From: Ephemerocybe angulata
Lineage: Eukaryota; Basidiomycota; Agaricomycetes; Agaricales; Psathyrellaceae
Direction: 5' to 3'
DNA: 64,000 bases
Assembly: GCA_013368325.1 (NCBI GenBank)
Contig: JAACJK010000163.1
Span: 3,472,001 to 3,536,000 of the forward strand
Shown here: in pieces, positions 12,473 through 24,100 of the stretch
How the letters are laid out: each line of letters starts with the position of its first letter
Numbering within the stretch: the stretch's first letter is position 1
Translations under genes and position numbers: made by a program
Notes under the pieces: generated by a model
What the model was told of the DNA's origin: nothing
What the model saw: the letters and a program-made list of their open reading frames with translations, nothing else
The model's database searches: none

Positions 12473-15041
12473 CAATTGTAAGGCCATCGCGCGTTGTTCA
12501 TGACACATGCTCGGAGCAGGACAGGGCGGGAGTCGGTGGCTGGCGGACGAAGACCTACGCTTAAAGTTTCAGTGAGTCCATCAACGAACTTCACTACTAA
12601 TCCAATAAACTGACCTTTGTGTCCAAACCCGGGTGCCTCAAGCTTCATCCTCGGGACGGCGTGGATGCCCGCGATGAATGGCAGGCACAGGGCTGCGAAT
12701 ACTCGTGAGTATTCTAAGGTTCCGGAACATTTGAATAAAGGAAACTGACCTTTATTCCCCTACAGCAACTCAATAGCGCGTGTTGCCTCGTCCCCATCGC
12801 CAATTCAAACCCATCGCACGCACGCAACGCACAACTATCTCTGCGGGAGTACTACGGAATGGTAAGCATCTGGCTGCGATTTCGTGTAACTACGCCTGAC
12901 TGACCTTCAACATCACAAGCGCGCCGTTCACACCTCAACAAGGCCAAGGCTACCATCGCCACTCTGACAAGGTTGCGTACTGTTTGAGTACGATTTCGTC
13001 AACCTGAAATACTCGAGACGGACCACTGACCTTGTCGGCCCCACACCAGCATCACGGCGCGTCCCCACCATCGACCACTCTCGCCCAACTCGGACGCGCG
13101 CAACGACGTCGCAGTACGCCTTCGATCGTGTTGTGAGGGTGTGGCTGAGGCGAGCGCGAGAACAGGGGCGGCCTTGTGAAACGGGATGCCGGTCGTCGCT
13201 CACGACGTTGCTGATGACATTGCAGTCCTGTCTGCGCAATCGTGAGCACAGCTCAAGTTGATATTGACGTCCTGTACTCACCAGTCCCTTACAACCAACC
13301 AAGCTTTCCACCATCTTTGAGGTGCCGGTGCCGTCGGCCCTCTCGATCTGGCGACGCAGGGAGCGAGCGCTTGGGTGGTGGTGCCCTCCGGTGATGGCTG
13401 GGCTGGCTTTGGGCGAACGGAGACTATGTAAATGTGAGTGAAGCTTTCACTTTGTGGCCGGATAGACCACTGACCTCGTTGCCCTGCAACCAGCACCACA
13501 CCAAACACCACCCTCGACGACATGCGCACCCGTGCGCCACAGCTCGATGTCTTCGTTCGCGTAGGAGGGTCCCGGATTCGCGGTATGTCGAGTGCAGGCG
13601 CGGCTGAGCGAGGGCCGAGAGCCGGGAGTCGGGGGATGTCAAAGGGGGCGCGGCTCGAATGACTCTGGAATCCCGACAACGCAATCGTGAGTTTAATGCA
13701 TCTAATCTCGAAGTTGCGGTACTCACCAATGCCCTACAACCAGCATCACCATGCCGGTCGTCCCCACCACCTCTCAGAACCTCTACGCTGCAGAACGCGG
13801 CCGCCTTGTAGCCGTGCAACTCGAAGGGCGGTGGTTGGTGATGGTGGATGTGGACTGGCCTCAAAGCGCGCGCACCGGCGCCATGGCCGGCTGTCCGACT
13901 CTGCGAGAGTCGGCTCACGTCGTCGCTCGTCTTCGCTCTACGCAAGCTCCCTAGGTCCAGCCTACACAAATGTGAGTACAAAATCTATCGCATTTCGATG
14001 GGTTGCACTCACCGATTCCCTACAACCAGCATCACCACTGAGGTCTCCGCCGCCCATCCGCGAAACGGCACTTGTAGTCGATGGACCCGTGGTCGGTGCT
14101 GGCATTCGGCGATCGGTGTTGGTGGACAGATGAGGGTAAGTCTATGCAATCGTCAGTCCAGTTCCTTTGATATCGAAGCAATGAGCTCACCAATCCACCA
14201 GCATCACTCGAGCTGACGCCGAAAAAGGCCTCTGTCGCCAATGACTACCGCGAGACGAAAGTCGGGCTGGCGGTTTCGGAGCTCGATGGCGGCGGTTGGT
14301 GGCGGCGGATATGGGTTGGGGTCGAGGCATTGCCTGTGCGATAGTGAGTGGGGTTTCGAGTGTACGTGAGGCACGGCACTTACAGAATCCTATATGCGAC
14401 GCGAGGGTGCAGCGACTCGGGTGAGGCCTTGTTGTGAAGTCGCGAGTCTGCGTTTGGAGTGGTGGTGGTGATACGAGAGCGTTCGTGTTGCCAGTTGTGC
14501 CCAGTGCTGACTCTTGCTCAGCTGCGGCGCACGGTGATTTGGATCGTTGCTTCTGGCGCGAAGGTGAGTGCGAGTCATCTTGGAAGCGAATGAATGCTAA
14601 CCAAGTCTCCAGGCTGTAGATCCCTCGTGGTGCAACGCTACTCTTCGCTGTGCATATACGCCGGATTGGAATGGTAGAGCCTATGCGAATGGTGAAGGTG
14701 AGTGAAGCTTTCCAGTCAATGCAAAGGCAGAACTCACCAAAAATGCACATAGAGCGCCCATATCCACGACAGAGACGATGCAAGACTGAGGGGGAAGGGA
14801 GCGAGATGGCGGCAAGACGCGGGACGAGGCGTCCGAGGACAGGTCAAAATGGCAGAGGACGCGGGGGAGCGAGGGGTCGAGGGATTTCGAAGGAGCCAAT
14901 CAGAGCTCTTGAGCGCGGGGAAGGCGATCTTGGGCAAGCCAATGAGAGCTCTTGGATGCGGAGGGGGTGAACGCGAGCAGCTGGTCGTTCAGAGGAGGGG
15001 GGAGTCTGATCGCGGGCCGTCAGGGACTGGTCACCGCCACG
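12473..15041 (+). other. Spacer A, right part, with serial related introns
   Basis: At least nine plus-strand intron-like segments with GTRAGT-type donors and CTGAC or CTCAC branch sites occur here at 100-250 bp spacing. Five of them (13242-13303, 13434-13493, 13687-13743, 13972-14029, 14136-14201) share their 3' half, ending ACAACCAG or ACCAG, three of these running on into CATCAC. The exons between them contain stops in all frames that I could connect, so I cannot support one long protein. A short open frame starts at 13751 (MPVVPTTSQNLYAAERG) and is partly conserved in the other spacers. Confidence 0.5.
14896..14954 (+). promoter_or_regulatory. Paired CCAAT boxes upstream of copy B
   Basis: Two direct repeats, CCAATCAGAGCTCTTG (14896-14911) and CCAATGAGAGCTCTTG (14939-14954), lie about 250-310 bp before the copy B start. 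The same pair ends every spacer, so copies B-E have it upstream and copy A does not. Confidence 0.45.
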
Positions 15042-15207
15042 ATCACGAGTCTGTTTGCGCGCCATGACCGCCATCAAAGTTGGCTCGGCGGCGCTCCAAC
15101 CAGTTCTCGTAATCTCGTCTCCAACTCCTTGAACTTCAACCATAACTATCGCGATTCGCGACGCTGTCAAGCGAACAGAAGCATTTGAGACCAGGAGGAC
15201 CCATACA

Positions 15208-17184
15208 ATGTCGTGAGTGTGGGCTACGGATACCAACGAAGTCGCAATGCTAATGACATTCCTAGATCACGAAACCCGAGCGATTCGGTATTCCAGACAC
15301 CAGGTGCAGGGAGCAGTACCCAGAAGAGGGTGTATACGCCCGCCTCTACCTTCAACTTTCGGTCGCACAAGAAAAGGAGGCTATCGACGAACACATTGGA
15401 TGTGTCGGTGACAGAATCACCTGCTGGACCCTCGCCACTCTTTCAATGCGAGAATGTCTCGACTACTTCGGTATGTTTCCAGGCTTAGAAGGGTAGAACT
15501 AAAGCTAACAACCTACAGCTCGACCGATTCATACCACTACGACCGCAGAGCATCGTGCCGTTGACGATCAGCCCGCGAACGAACCGGATGTACAAGTCGT
15601 TCGGGCTGTTGACCAACCAGCGCTTAAACTACCGGGACGAGAACACGAACCCCCAACCCGAGAACAGCGCCTTCTCTCTGCTCCGCAAGAGCGCCTCCTC
15701 CCTCGTGTCCACCCACAAGACCACGAACGGGCGGTCCGTAAGCCAGAACCTCGCCCGGAACTCGCAGGCCACCCTCGTTCTGGACAGCCCGGGGCTCACG
15801 ACCTCGCTGTACTCAACACCACTCTCCTGGTCGCTGAACAACCAGATCGCCGTAGCATGCGGCAGGGACATATACTACCAAGACATCGACACGCGCAAGG
15901 TGACCTTTTTCTTCACCTCGGGGCTCTCGCAACCCGTGCGGGAGGCACTATCCATCGCATGGGGGGACGCGAAGCACAAGACCAAGCTCGCGTGCATCAA
16001 CGATGCGGGGGCGTGCGAGGTCGTGTGCACGGAGGAAAAGACCGTCGGGCTCGCGCTGTACGGGCGCGAAGGATCCGAATGGGACAACCCTGCCAAGTCG
16101 CTCTGCTGGAACGGCGACACGGTGACGTACGGGCTGAGCAATGGGGAGATTCGGTTCCACGACCTGCGGGATGCGGGCAAGTGCTTCACGGTTGGGGGCC
16201 GGGGGGCGGGTGGGCACCGGCGCAGCGTGGTGTCGATGGCGTACGACTCGACGGGGAATTTCTTGGCGAGTGGGGACGTCGATGGGAATGTGCACGTCTG
16301 GGACGTTCGCGCGCGCAAGTCACTCACCGAGGTGAAGCAGAGCAGCAAGATCAAGCATCAAGCGGTGGCGAAGGTGAGTCTCTTCGTTTCATTTTGACTT
16401 CATGCTGACTCTTGAGCAGGCGCTCTCATGGTGCAGTTGGCAGCCCGAGCTCCTGGCCACGGGTAGCTACTACCCCGAAGGCACGGTCCAAGTCTGGAGC
16501 ACGAACAAACTCACCACCGGCCCCATCGAGCCCGAGAAGACCTTCGCCCTCAACGCCGCAGTGCACTCTCTCATCTGGTCTCCCCAGTGCAAAGAACTTC
16601 TCAGCACGCACGGCGTCCAGTTCAAACACGAGCCACCGACGCACCGGCAGCGCAGGGTATCGTCGACCGCGGGTAGACCTGCCGCCGCAACGAAGAGCAA
16701 ACCGACCGTGGTGCTGGGTCCGTTGACCCATTCGATGGTGGTGCACGACTATCCCAGTGGCAAGCGCCTGCTGACCATGGGTCGGGCGCACCGGCATTGC
16801 ATCACAGCTGCGTGCTTGGGGCCGAATAGTCAGGATGTGTTCACGGCGTCGCCGAAGGAGGAGACCATCAAGATGTGGAAGGTGTGGGGGGAGACGCCCA
16901 AGAGGGTGAAAGAGGGGGCCGTGCGTGCGACCTCGGTAAGCTTTAGGCGGTACATTCGTGGGTGTTTCGACCCTGAATTTCCTTTTGAAGGCAGAGACCT
17001 TCCTAATGGAGGCAAAAAGGTGAAAAAAATCGCAAGTTTTTTGCTTTCAAACGTCGGGTGCAGGTCCGTAGGTTCGGTATTCAGCGGTCCTTCTTATTAT
17101 ATTGAGCAAGCGTGTCTACTACAGGATTACTACGGTCTACAACGATACTGGATGGGTGACGTACTGTGCGACTCGCGAGCATAG
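15208..17184 (+). CDS. Cdc20/Cdh1-like APC/C activator paralog, copy B
   Basis: Exons 15208-15212, 15266-15470, 15519-16373 and 16420-17184. Intron 1 is shorter (53 bp) than in the other copies (76 bp in A and E), lacking the CCCTGGACATCCCTACTAATG stretch. Exon 2 has one extra codon (DVSVTESPAG). The C-box DRFIPLRP and the WD40 region are intact. The Ile-Arg tail is absent: the frame reads RRYIRG and runs on to 17184. Alternatively, a GTAAGC donor at 16936 spliced to 17072 would give another 45-residue end with stop at 17207-17209. Both readings bury or remove the tail. Upstream lies the CCAAT pair supplied by spacer A. Confidence 0.75.
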
Positions 17185-20100
17185 GGATGGGATGCCTGAC
17201 ACCGTTTAGCACCAGGGTATATATACCTGTCTAACCTCAGACGTGGCATTCAACAAACATTTGCGTGTCACCGCGTCAGCGCAACGTGTTCCTTTGGTGT
17301 TCCTGGTTACGCATCTTCAGGCTTATGTTTTGTGTGTGTTTCCATACCCGCTGTCTCTTTTGTTCTGTCTGGTAAGTCCCTCCTCCTGTCCTTCCTCTAC
17401 CCATCTTTGCAGATTTTTCTAGCTTCAAGTGCCAGTTGAAACTAGTTGAATCCACAAAGATGTGCTGAGGCATTCCACTCACTTCTTGAAAGGTTTTCAG
17501 CCCAGGAATGAAACCCTGACATTCGCTCCGGCTATGGCCATCCCTGACTCCCGTAACTTGATCTCTAATTCCGGTTTGAGATAGGTTCCGCCTTGGTTCC
17601 GCCCGCTGCGTGTCATCCTCTTCCTTCTGCTGAAACTTTGACTTATTCCTTACCTTTAGGTCTCTGTGTCCATTAACAGGTATACATCGGCGTTGAAGGC
17701 TCTCGACGATGAACCAACCAAAGTCTACTTTGCATATTAGGAGGACCATGTTGTACGTACATACGGAAATCATTTACGCTATACCGTTCTGCCGCCTGGA
17801 CCCTGCTCGCTGCACGTTTCCATTCCCCGAGTTCGCGGCTGTCATTTGAGTTGCCGCGGAAAATAACTTTTTCGCTCCCGCGTTCTCGACTTCTTTTGCT
17901 GAGTCTCCAAATGGCTAATTGCCGCGAGATGTCCATCTTGCTCCCGGGCCACGTCGTCTCAGCTCCCACTCTCAGCGTCCGCCGTCCATCGCTCATGTCG
18001 CTGAGAGACCGCATCATCTATACTTCCACTGTCGACGTCCAATGAACCTCAGCTTGTCCCTCGCGTGCGCCGTTTTCCGGAAGCCCAGAAATCAAACTTC
18101 AGTCCCCAGAGTCCGTGTCCTTGTACGTCCCACCGCCGCGTCTGCATTTCGACAGTGCTTGACATCATGGAGCTTTTGCAGGGCAGGGGATGGATATGCT
18201 CTCATGCATTCGCTCGGTGCGTTAGGACAAAACTCGCTCTGTTTAATTCAGCTAATCACAGCTCATTTCTGCGCTCTCCACAGGCTATTTGCCCGTCGGC
18301 ACCACCACCTTGTGGCACCCTAGTACACCGTATGTTACCAGGGTTAACCCCTCTTTTGACTGTCTGACAATTTCATAGGACTCGTAGCTGGCTGAGATCC
18401 ACCTCACGTTCATCGGAACCCTGCAGGTCAATCACACAGCTTATGGCCTCCGCAACTCCAACCAGCCCTCAAGGCCCGTTCCTTCGTCAGCGGACAGTTC
18501 AATATCACCACACGGTATGCTTATTCCGCCAGTCCAATGCGATTTTACACAAAAATTCCCTCCAGCTCCCAAACCTCGGCTCGCCACTTCACAGAATGGT
18601 ACGTACGTCAGAATACACGTCCGTGGCTGAGCCAACTTGAATTCTAACGCAATCGATTTTGTGTACAGCTTGGGAGCCGGACCAGAAGAGCCTCTCGCCG
18701 GGGCCCGCCACCATGCCCATCGCAGATCTCACCTTTACTCGCCAATCGCCAATCGCCCGTGGTCCATAGGTCCTTCGAATTCGCCGGAAGAAATTCTATC
18801 GTGTATTCGATTGTCAACTTAGTTTGGGAATGCCAAAGGTCAGTCTCGATCTTCTTTCTTGTCATAGGCTCTTACTTACATATTGAAATCCTATAGCCAG
18901 TAGCTAGGTTTTCCGGAACGATTTATATAGTGTTTTTGATTGTTAGGTCCTCAGGAGTAGTGAGCCGTCGCCGATCGGTAAGTCTAGTTCCTTTTCCCGT
19001 ACGCCGGTATGCCTAACCCTCCAATGAAGTGCGCACCCAAACCCTAGGGCTACCGGCATGAAACACCGACACTTGCCTACTGTCGACGCCTCGCCGCTAC
19101 AGACCCATGTCCGAGTCTCGATTTGTTACGGCTTGCCCACTTCACCCCTCGTAATGCCACGAGCCGAAGCCCCGGGCTTCACTCGCACATATGTCGACCC
19201 ATCAGCATTGACAGGAAGGATTGGCGGTTACGGACTACGATACATCATTATGACCGCGATACAGCGTTGGCCGAGGTTACCATATATTAGATCAATTAGG
19301 ACAGAAACTTATGATCTTGTGTTGCGCAAACGGAAGGGAAAGGGTAGTGAAGCAAAGATTTGATTACGGGAGAAAGGCAGGGTAAGGTAGAGTATATACG
19401 GCAGAAGACCAGACAATACTGAAACCGGTGACGATCAGACAGGCTCCAGCGATTCTCGGTATTCGGTGAGCGCGCCGCGCGCGCAACGACGAGTCACAAC
19501 AAACGGCCTCCCAGGCACACGGTCGCCCACCTCCATAGGTAGTACAGCAAAATGCTACTGCTATAGCACATCTATACATGGCCCATGGGATAGCGGGACG
19601 CACACATACCAGCGCATGTGCGCTAATTCGACAAAATGGCCAGCTCATGCTGCGAATCAAGATTCACAACGGCATAATGCAACGGCGCGCCCATTTCTTG
19701 CTCGGACCTTTGGAATAGTTGTACGCTACCAATCGTGACGTATGTGCTGTAGAGTCTGTGAGACTCCCGAACTGATTGATTAGCTCGACAGGCCATGGGC
19801 CGGGGAACACACGAAGTCCCATCCGGCGGACTTGCATGCCAAAGTTTGCTGCAGGATCTCTAGCCTGGAGCTCATTTCGAGAAGATTAGAGAATAGTAAG
19901 ATATTTAAGGTACTGCTAGTATCGTTCAGCACGTCCTCAGTGACACGCAACCCCGAGTCTTGGCGGAGCCGCGCGCAATCGGCTGTCGAAAGTGAGAATG
20001 AGACGGGCGCTTATTTAGACGCGCCTTTGTGAACGGCCGATCTGCACTCATTTGCAAGCCGATAGTCGTTAAACTGCAGGATATAGCTCAGGGATATCGA

Positions 20101-20847
20101 TATACTAGTGGGTACACCCAACCGCCGCACTTCAACCCCTCCATCTTGCGAAAATCATCGAGATCTCGGGACCCACGTCTCCTCATCCCTTTCAGCAAGA
20201 TTACACATTTCCAAGCGTTTGCTTGACGATCGGCCAGCGCGGACCCGAGTATACTGATGCATCATACGTGTTATGACAGCGAAAATTGCATTTTGGCGTC
20301 GGGTTCGACGCCTTTCCCAAGGAGTTGAAGTAAGGATGGCTGGGCTTCGGGAGAACGAGATAGGGCCGGAAACCGATGAATTGAACGTTTTACGGGCTAT
20401 AGAGCATTTGAGCTGACTTTGGTGGTCTTTTTTATGTTACGCTTTATGTCTTGCACTGGGGGGTTCAAAGTCTCAACCTCGTCCATCCATTGCATCGAAA
20501 TTGCAGTCGCGCAGTCCAAGAAACCCTTTCCCGCTCGTCCCGTTCACCCGACAGACCGCCCCAGAGCATGAAGAAATCTTACATACTCAGCTCGCTTAGC
20601 CATGCCAACCGACACCCGTCTCGCTCGGCCCAGGGCGAACAGTCAAACTTCGCGTGCAACAATGACTGCATCTCAGTCGAATTCCGGGTGACCTAGCTCG
20701 CGTGCCGTGCCATTACGCCTTGGCGTTGAAACGAATGTACGGACGTTTACATACGCTCAGGTAAGATGGTCGTCCGAGCTGTCAGTCCAGCGGGCTCGAG
20801 ATCTTAGATACGCTGAAGACGTTTATGGAAGTGGAGGTGTGGAGGGG
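17185..20847. other. Spacer B, left part
   Basis: About 3.6 kb, nearly identical in spacers C and D. A TATATATA tract at 17218-17225 is followed by intron-like segments such as GTAAGT..TTTCTAG (17371-17421), GTGCGT..CCACAG (18217-18283), GTATGC..CTCCAG and GTACGT..GTACAG (to 18668). Short open exons occur (for example 18043-18125, MNLSLSLACAVFRKP, and one around 18395-18510), but I could not join them into one frame without stops. Possibly a decayed gene or non-coding spliced RNA. Confidence 0.4.
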
Positions 20848-20854
20848 TATATAA
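20848..20854 (+). promoter_or_regulatory. TATA box of the spacer B micro-exon gene
   Basis: TATATAA in GGGGTATATAAGATGG lies 100 bp before the ATG at 20954. The CT-rich stretch 20879-20910 follows at the distance expected for a transcription start. Confidence 0.6.
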
Positions 20855-20953
20855 GATGGACGCCGTTGCGGTTAGGTCTCCATCATCCCTCTCATCCCCT
20901 TTCATTCAGTCAACTCTACTCTGGTGTACTACACACTACAGCTGCTCTTCACT

Positions 20954-21437
20954 ATGTTTTCGTTCCTTGTCACCGACGCTCACAACGTTGGTCTCGACGT
21001 TGATCACGCTGCCGCAGCTTGTGAGTAATTTTGGAAGTCATACTTCTTACACCTTGCTCACAGTTATCTGTTCATTCAATACGCAAGCTCTGACCACTAC
21101 AGCTATCCTATACGAGTGAGTTCCATATCCTACGTCTTTTTGTCAATTGAATAACGTTGCTCGCAAGACGTAGACTAGCCAAATAGGTTTCATTCAATCG
21201 GTACGTTCACATCAGCTATTCTATAGTATCCCTACTGACTACTTCTTAACCAACCTTACAGACGCACCCAAACCAATCCTATTCAAGAGTGAGTACTCGA
21301 ATGATTTGAAAGACTCATGAAACTGACCTTCAGAAGTCCCAGCCGTATTCACGCACATTGCTGGCCCCACCACGACGGTCGGCGATTTTCTTCGTCTGCC
21401 GCCGCCGCCGCCGGTTGTGGTGTTCCTTCTCCACTGA
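20954..21437 (+). CDS. Unknown 74-aa protein, five exons, two micro-exons (spacer B copy)
   Basis: Exons 20954-21020 (67 nt), 21103-21115 (13), 21187-21200 (14), 21262-21288 (27) and 21334-21437 (104) sum to 225 nt, exactly 75 codons with stop. Donors are GTGAGT, GTGAGT, GTACGT and GTGAGT; acceptors are all AG, with CTGAC branch sites. The protein begins MFSFLVTDAHNVGLDVDHAA, continues SILYEFHSIDAPKPILFKK and ends in a Pro-rich then hydrophobic tail (LRLPPPPPVVVFLLH). No signal peptide or known domain is evident. A TATA box lies 100 bp upstream. Further introns downstream mean that the transcript may be longer than this frame. I do not recognise the family. The consistent phases across four junctions argue against chance. 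Confidence 0.6.
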
Positions 21438-24092
21438 CAATTGAGCGAAGGCCATCGCGCGTTGTTCATGACACATGCTCGGAGCAGGACAGGGCGGGAA
21501 TCGATGGCTGGCGGACGAAGACCTACGCTTCAAGTTTCAGTGAGTCCATTAACGAGTTTCGCTAATCCGATAAATTGACCTTTGTATCCAAGCCCGGGTG
21601 CCTCAAGCTTCATCTTCGGGACGGCGTGGATGCTCGCGCTGAATGGGAGGCTCACGGCTGCTGAAACTTGTGAGTATTCTAAGCTTCCGGAACATTTGAA
21701 GAAAAGAAGACTGACCTTCGTTTCATCCCTGCAACAAGCCGATATCCAATTGCGAGCACGTATTGCCTCGTCCTCATCGCCAATTCAAACCCATCGCACG
21801 CACGCACAACTATCTCCACAGGAATACTACTAATTCAAACAAAACGGTAAGCACCTGGCTGCGATTTCGTCGTGAACTACGCCTGACTGACCTGCAACAT
21901 CACACAGCGCGCTGTTCAGACCCCAACAAGGCCAAGGCTACCATCGCCACTCTGACAAGTTCGCGCACCGTCTAAGTACGATTTCGTCAACCTGAAATAC
22001 TCGAGACAGACGCCCCACACTAGCATCACGGCGCAATCCCACCATAGAGCACTCCCACCCAACTCGGACGCGCGCACCGACGCGGCAGTACATCTTCGAT
22101 CGTGTTGTGAGGGTGTGGCTAAGGCGAGTGCGATTCAGCACAGGGGCGGCCTGGTGAAGCGGAAGGCCGACCCTCGCTCACGACGTTGCCAACGACCATG
22201 AAGTCCTGTCTGCGCAATCGTGAGTACAGCTCAAGTTGATATTGACGTCCTGTACTCACCAGTCCCTTACCACCAACCAAGATTTCCACCATCTTTGAGG
22301 TTCCGGTGCCGTCGGACCTCTCGATCTGGCGACGCGGTGGACAGCGAGCGCTTGGGGTGGTGGTGACCTCGGTATTTGCTGGGCTGAATTTGGGCGAACG
22401 GGGACTATGGAAATGTGAGTCAAGCTTCGCTTTATGTCCAGATAGACGACTGACCTCGTTGCCCTGCAACCAGAACCACACCGACACCGCGGTCGACGCT
22501 TCCAACACTCGACGACATGCGCACCCGTGCGCCGCAGCTCGACGTCTTCGTTCGCGTAGGAGGGTCCCGGATGCGCTGCATGTCGAGTGCAGCTGAGCGA
22601 GGGCCGAGAGCCGGGAGTCGGGGGATGTCAAAGGGGACGCGGTTCGAATGACCCTGGAGCTTTGACAACGCAATCGTGAGTTTAATGCATGTAATCTCGA
22701 AGTTTTGTTACTCACCAATACCCTACAACCAGCATCACCATGCCGGTCGTCCCCACCACCTCTCAGAACCTCTACGCCGCAGAACGCGGCCGCCTTGCAT
22801 CCGGGCAACTCCAAGGTCGGCGGTGGGTCATGGTGGATGTTGACTGGCCTTGAAGCTCAGCCCGTTGGCCCAACGATGCGCGCGCCGGCGCCATGGCCGG
22901 CTGTCCGAAGGATTTCGCGGGTCTCATCTTCGCTCGTTGCGCCGGGCCCCTAGGTTCCGATATGCAAACGTGAGTACACATCCATCGCATCTTGAGGTTT
23001 ATACTCACCGATCCCCTACAACCAGCATCACCTGAAGTCTCCGCGCCCGCGAAATGGCTGTAGTCGACGACCTGGAGCATTCCGGGATCGGTGTTGGTGG
23101 ACAGACGTTGCGTCGAGGGTAAGTCTATGCAATCGTGAGTCCAATTCCTTTGATATCGAGGCAGTAAGCTCACCAATCCACTACAACCAGCATCACTCGA
23201 GCCGATGCCGCACATGGCGAAAATCGGGCTGGCGGTTTCGGAGTTCGATGTCGACGGTTGGTGGCCGCTGGCAGCGGATATAGGTTGGTGTTGGGGCGTT
23301 GCCTGCGATAGTGGGCGAGGAGTGCAGCGACTCGGGTTAGCCCTTGTGAAGCCGCGAGTCTGTGTTTGTATTCGTGCTGGCGCTGGGATACGGGAGGCAT
23401 GGTAAGCGTAGCTCTAGGTCATCCTAATCCAATTGGACTAACATGTGTGCCCAGCGATCTGTGCTCGAAATGCGACAAAGTCGCGTCGGGTTTGGAGTGG
23501 TGGTCGTGATGGGAGAGCGTTTGCGCCATCGAGTTGCCAGTTGTGCTGACTCTTGCTCAGCCGCGGCGCACGGTGATTCGGATCGTTGCTTCTGGCGAGA
23601 AGGTGAGTGGGAGTTATCTTGGATGCGAATGAATGCTTACCAAGTCCCAGGCCGTCGATCCCTCGCGGCGCAACGCTACTCTCAGCTGTGCATATGCGCC
23701 GGATTGGAATGGTAGAGCCTCCCTGCAGATCAGCCTCATCCTACGCGAATGGTGAAGGTGAGTGAAGCTTTCCAGTCAATACAGAGGCAGAACTCACCGA
23801 AAAGGTGCACAGAACGACCATATCCACGACAGAGACGATGCAAGACTGAGGGGGGAAGGGAGCGAGATGGCGGGAAGATGCAGGGACGAGGCGTCCGGGG
23901 ACAGGTCAAAATAGCAGAGGACGTGGGGGAGCGAGGGGTCGAGGGATTTCGAAGGAGCCAATCAGAGCTCTTGAGCGCGGGGAAGACGATCTTGGGCGGC
24001 CAATGAGAGCTCTTGGATGCGGAGGGGGTGAACGCGAGCAGCTGGTCGTTCAGAGGAGGGAGTCTGATCGCCAGGGACTGGTCACCGCCACG
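21438..24092 (+). other. Spacer B, right part, with serial related introns
   Basis: Plus-strand intron-like segments at 22220-22281, 22415-22473, 22676-22732, 22970-23025 and 23119-23190 share a common 3' half; the last three end CTCACCnAT..CTACAACCAG and are followed by CATCAC. Further upstream, introns with CTGACCTT branch regions lie near 21540-21600, 21670-21740 and 21846-21907. The interposed exons (about 90-240 bp) include short open frames such as 22741-22854 (MPVVPTTSQNLYAAERG) and 23205-23405 (MPHMAKIGLAVSEFDV), but no continuous protein could be built. CCAAT boxes at 23958 and 24000 close the spacer. Confidence 0.5.
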
Positions 24093-24100
24093 ATCACGAG

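Larger units (their letters stand above)
6055..15041 (+). repeat. Array unit A (gene copy A plus spacer)
   Basis: About 8,987 bp, measured between successive copies of the ATCACGAG motif upstream of each gene copy. This unit is the most diverged: many substitutions and small indels separate it from B-D across the whole length, in gene and spacer alike, so it is the oldest duplicate or has escaped later homogenisation. Confidence 0.8.
15042..24092 (+). repeat. Array unit B (gene copy B plus spacer)
   Basis: About 9,051 bp. From exon 4 of the gene through the spacer it is almost identical to units C and D (offset to C 17,819, to D 34,898; single-base indels only), while its exon 1-2 region differs more. 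Confidence 0.8.

Noticed and set aside
13687..14201. Reading the ACTCACC motifs as minus-strand GTGAGT donors
   Set aside because: They lie at the branch-site distance before AG acceptors of plus-strand introns, with no matching minus-strand acceptors.
17276..17773. 165-codon minus-strand open frame in spacers B-D
   Set aside because: In spacer A the matching frame is cut into pieces (8306-8578, 8602-8838) and no protein feature is visible.
22119..22814. 231-codon minus-strand open frame in spacer B, repeated in C and D
   Set aside because: It crosses several good plus-strand introns, and the frame is broken up in spacer A (13424-13981 and others). Identity in C and D only reflects recent duplication.
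17185..24092. Spacers as LTR retrotransposons or large transposons with the gene copies as terminal repeats
   Set aside because: The direct repeats at the spacer borders are the coding genes; no gag-pol, primer site or target duplication was found. Tandem duplication explains the layout better.
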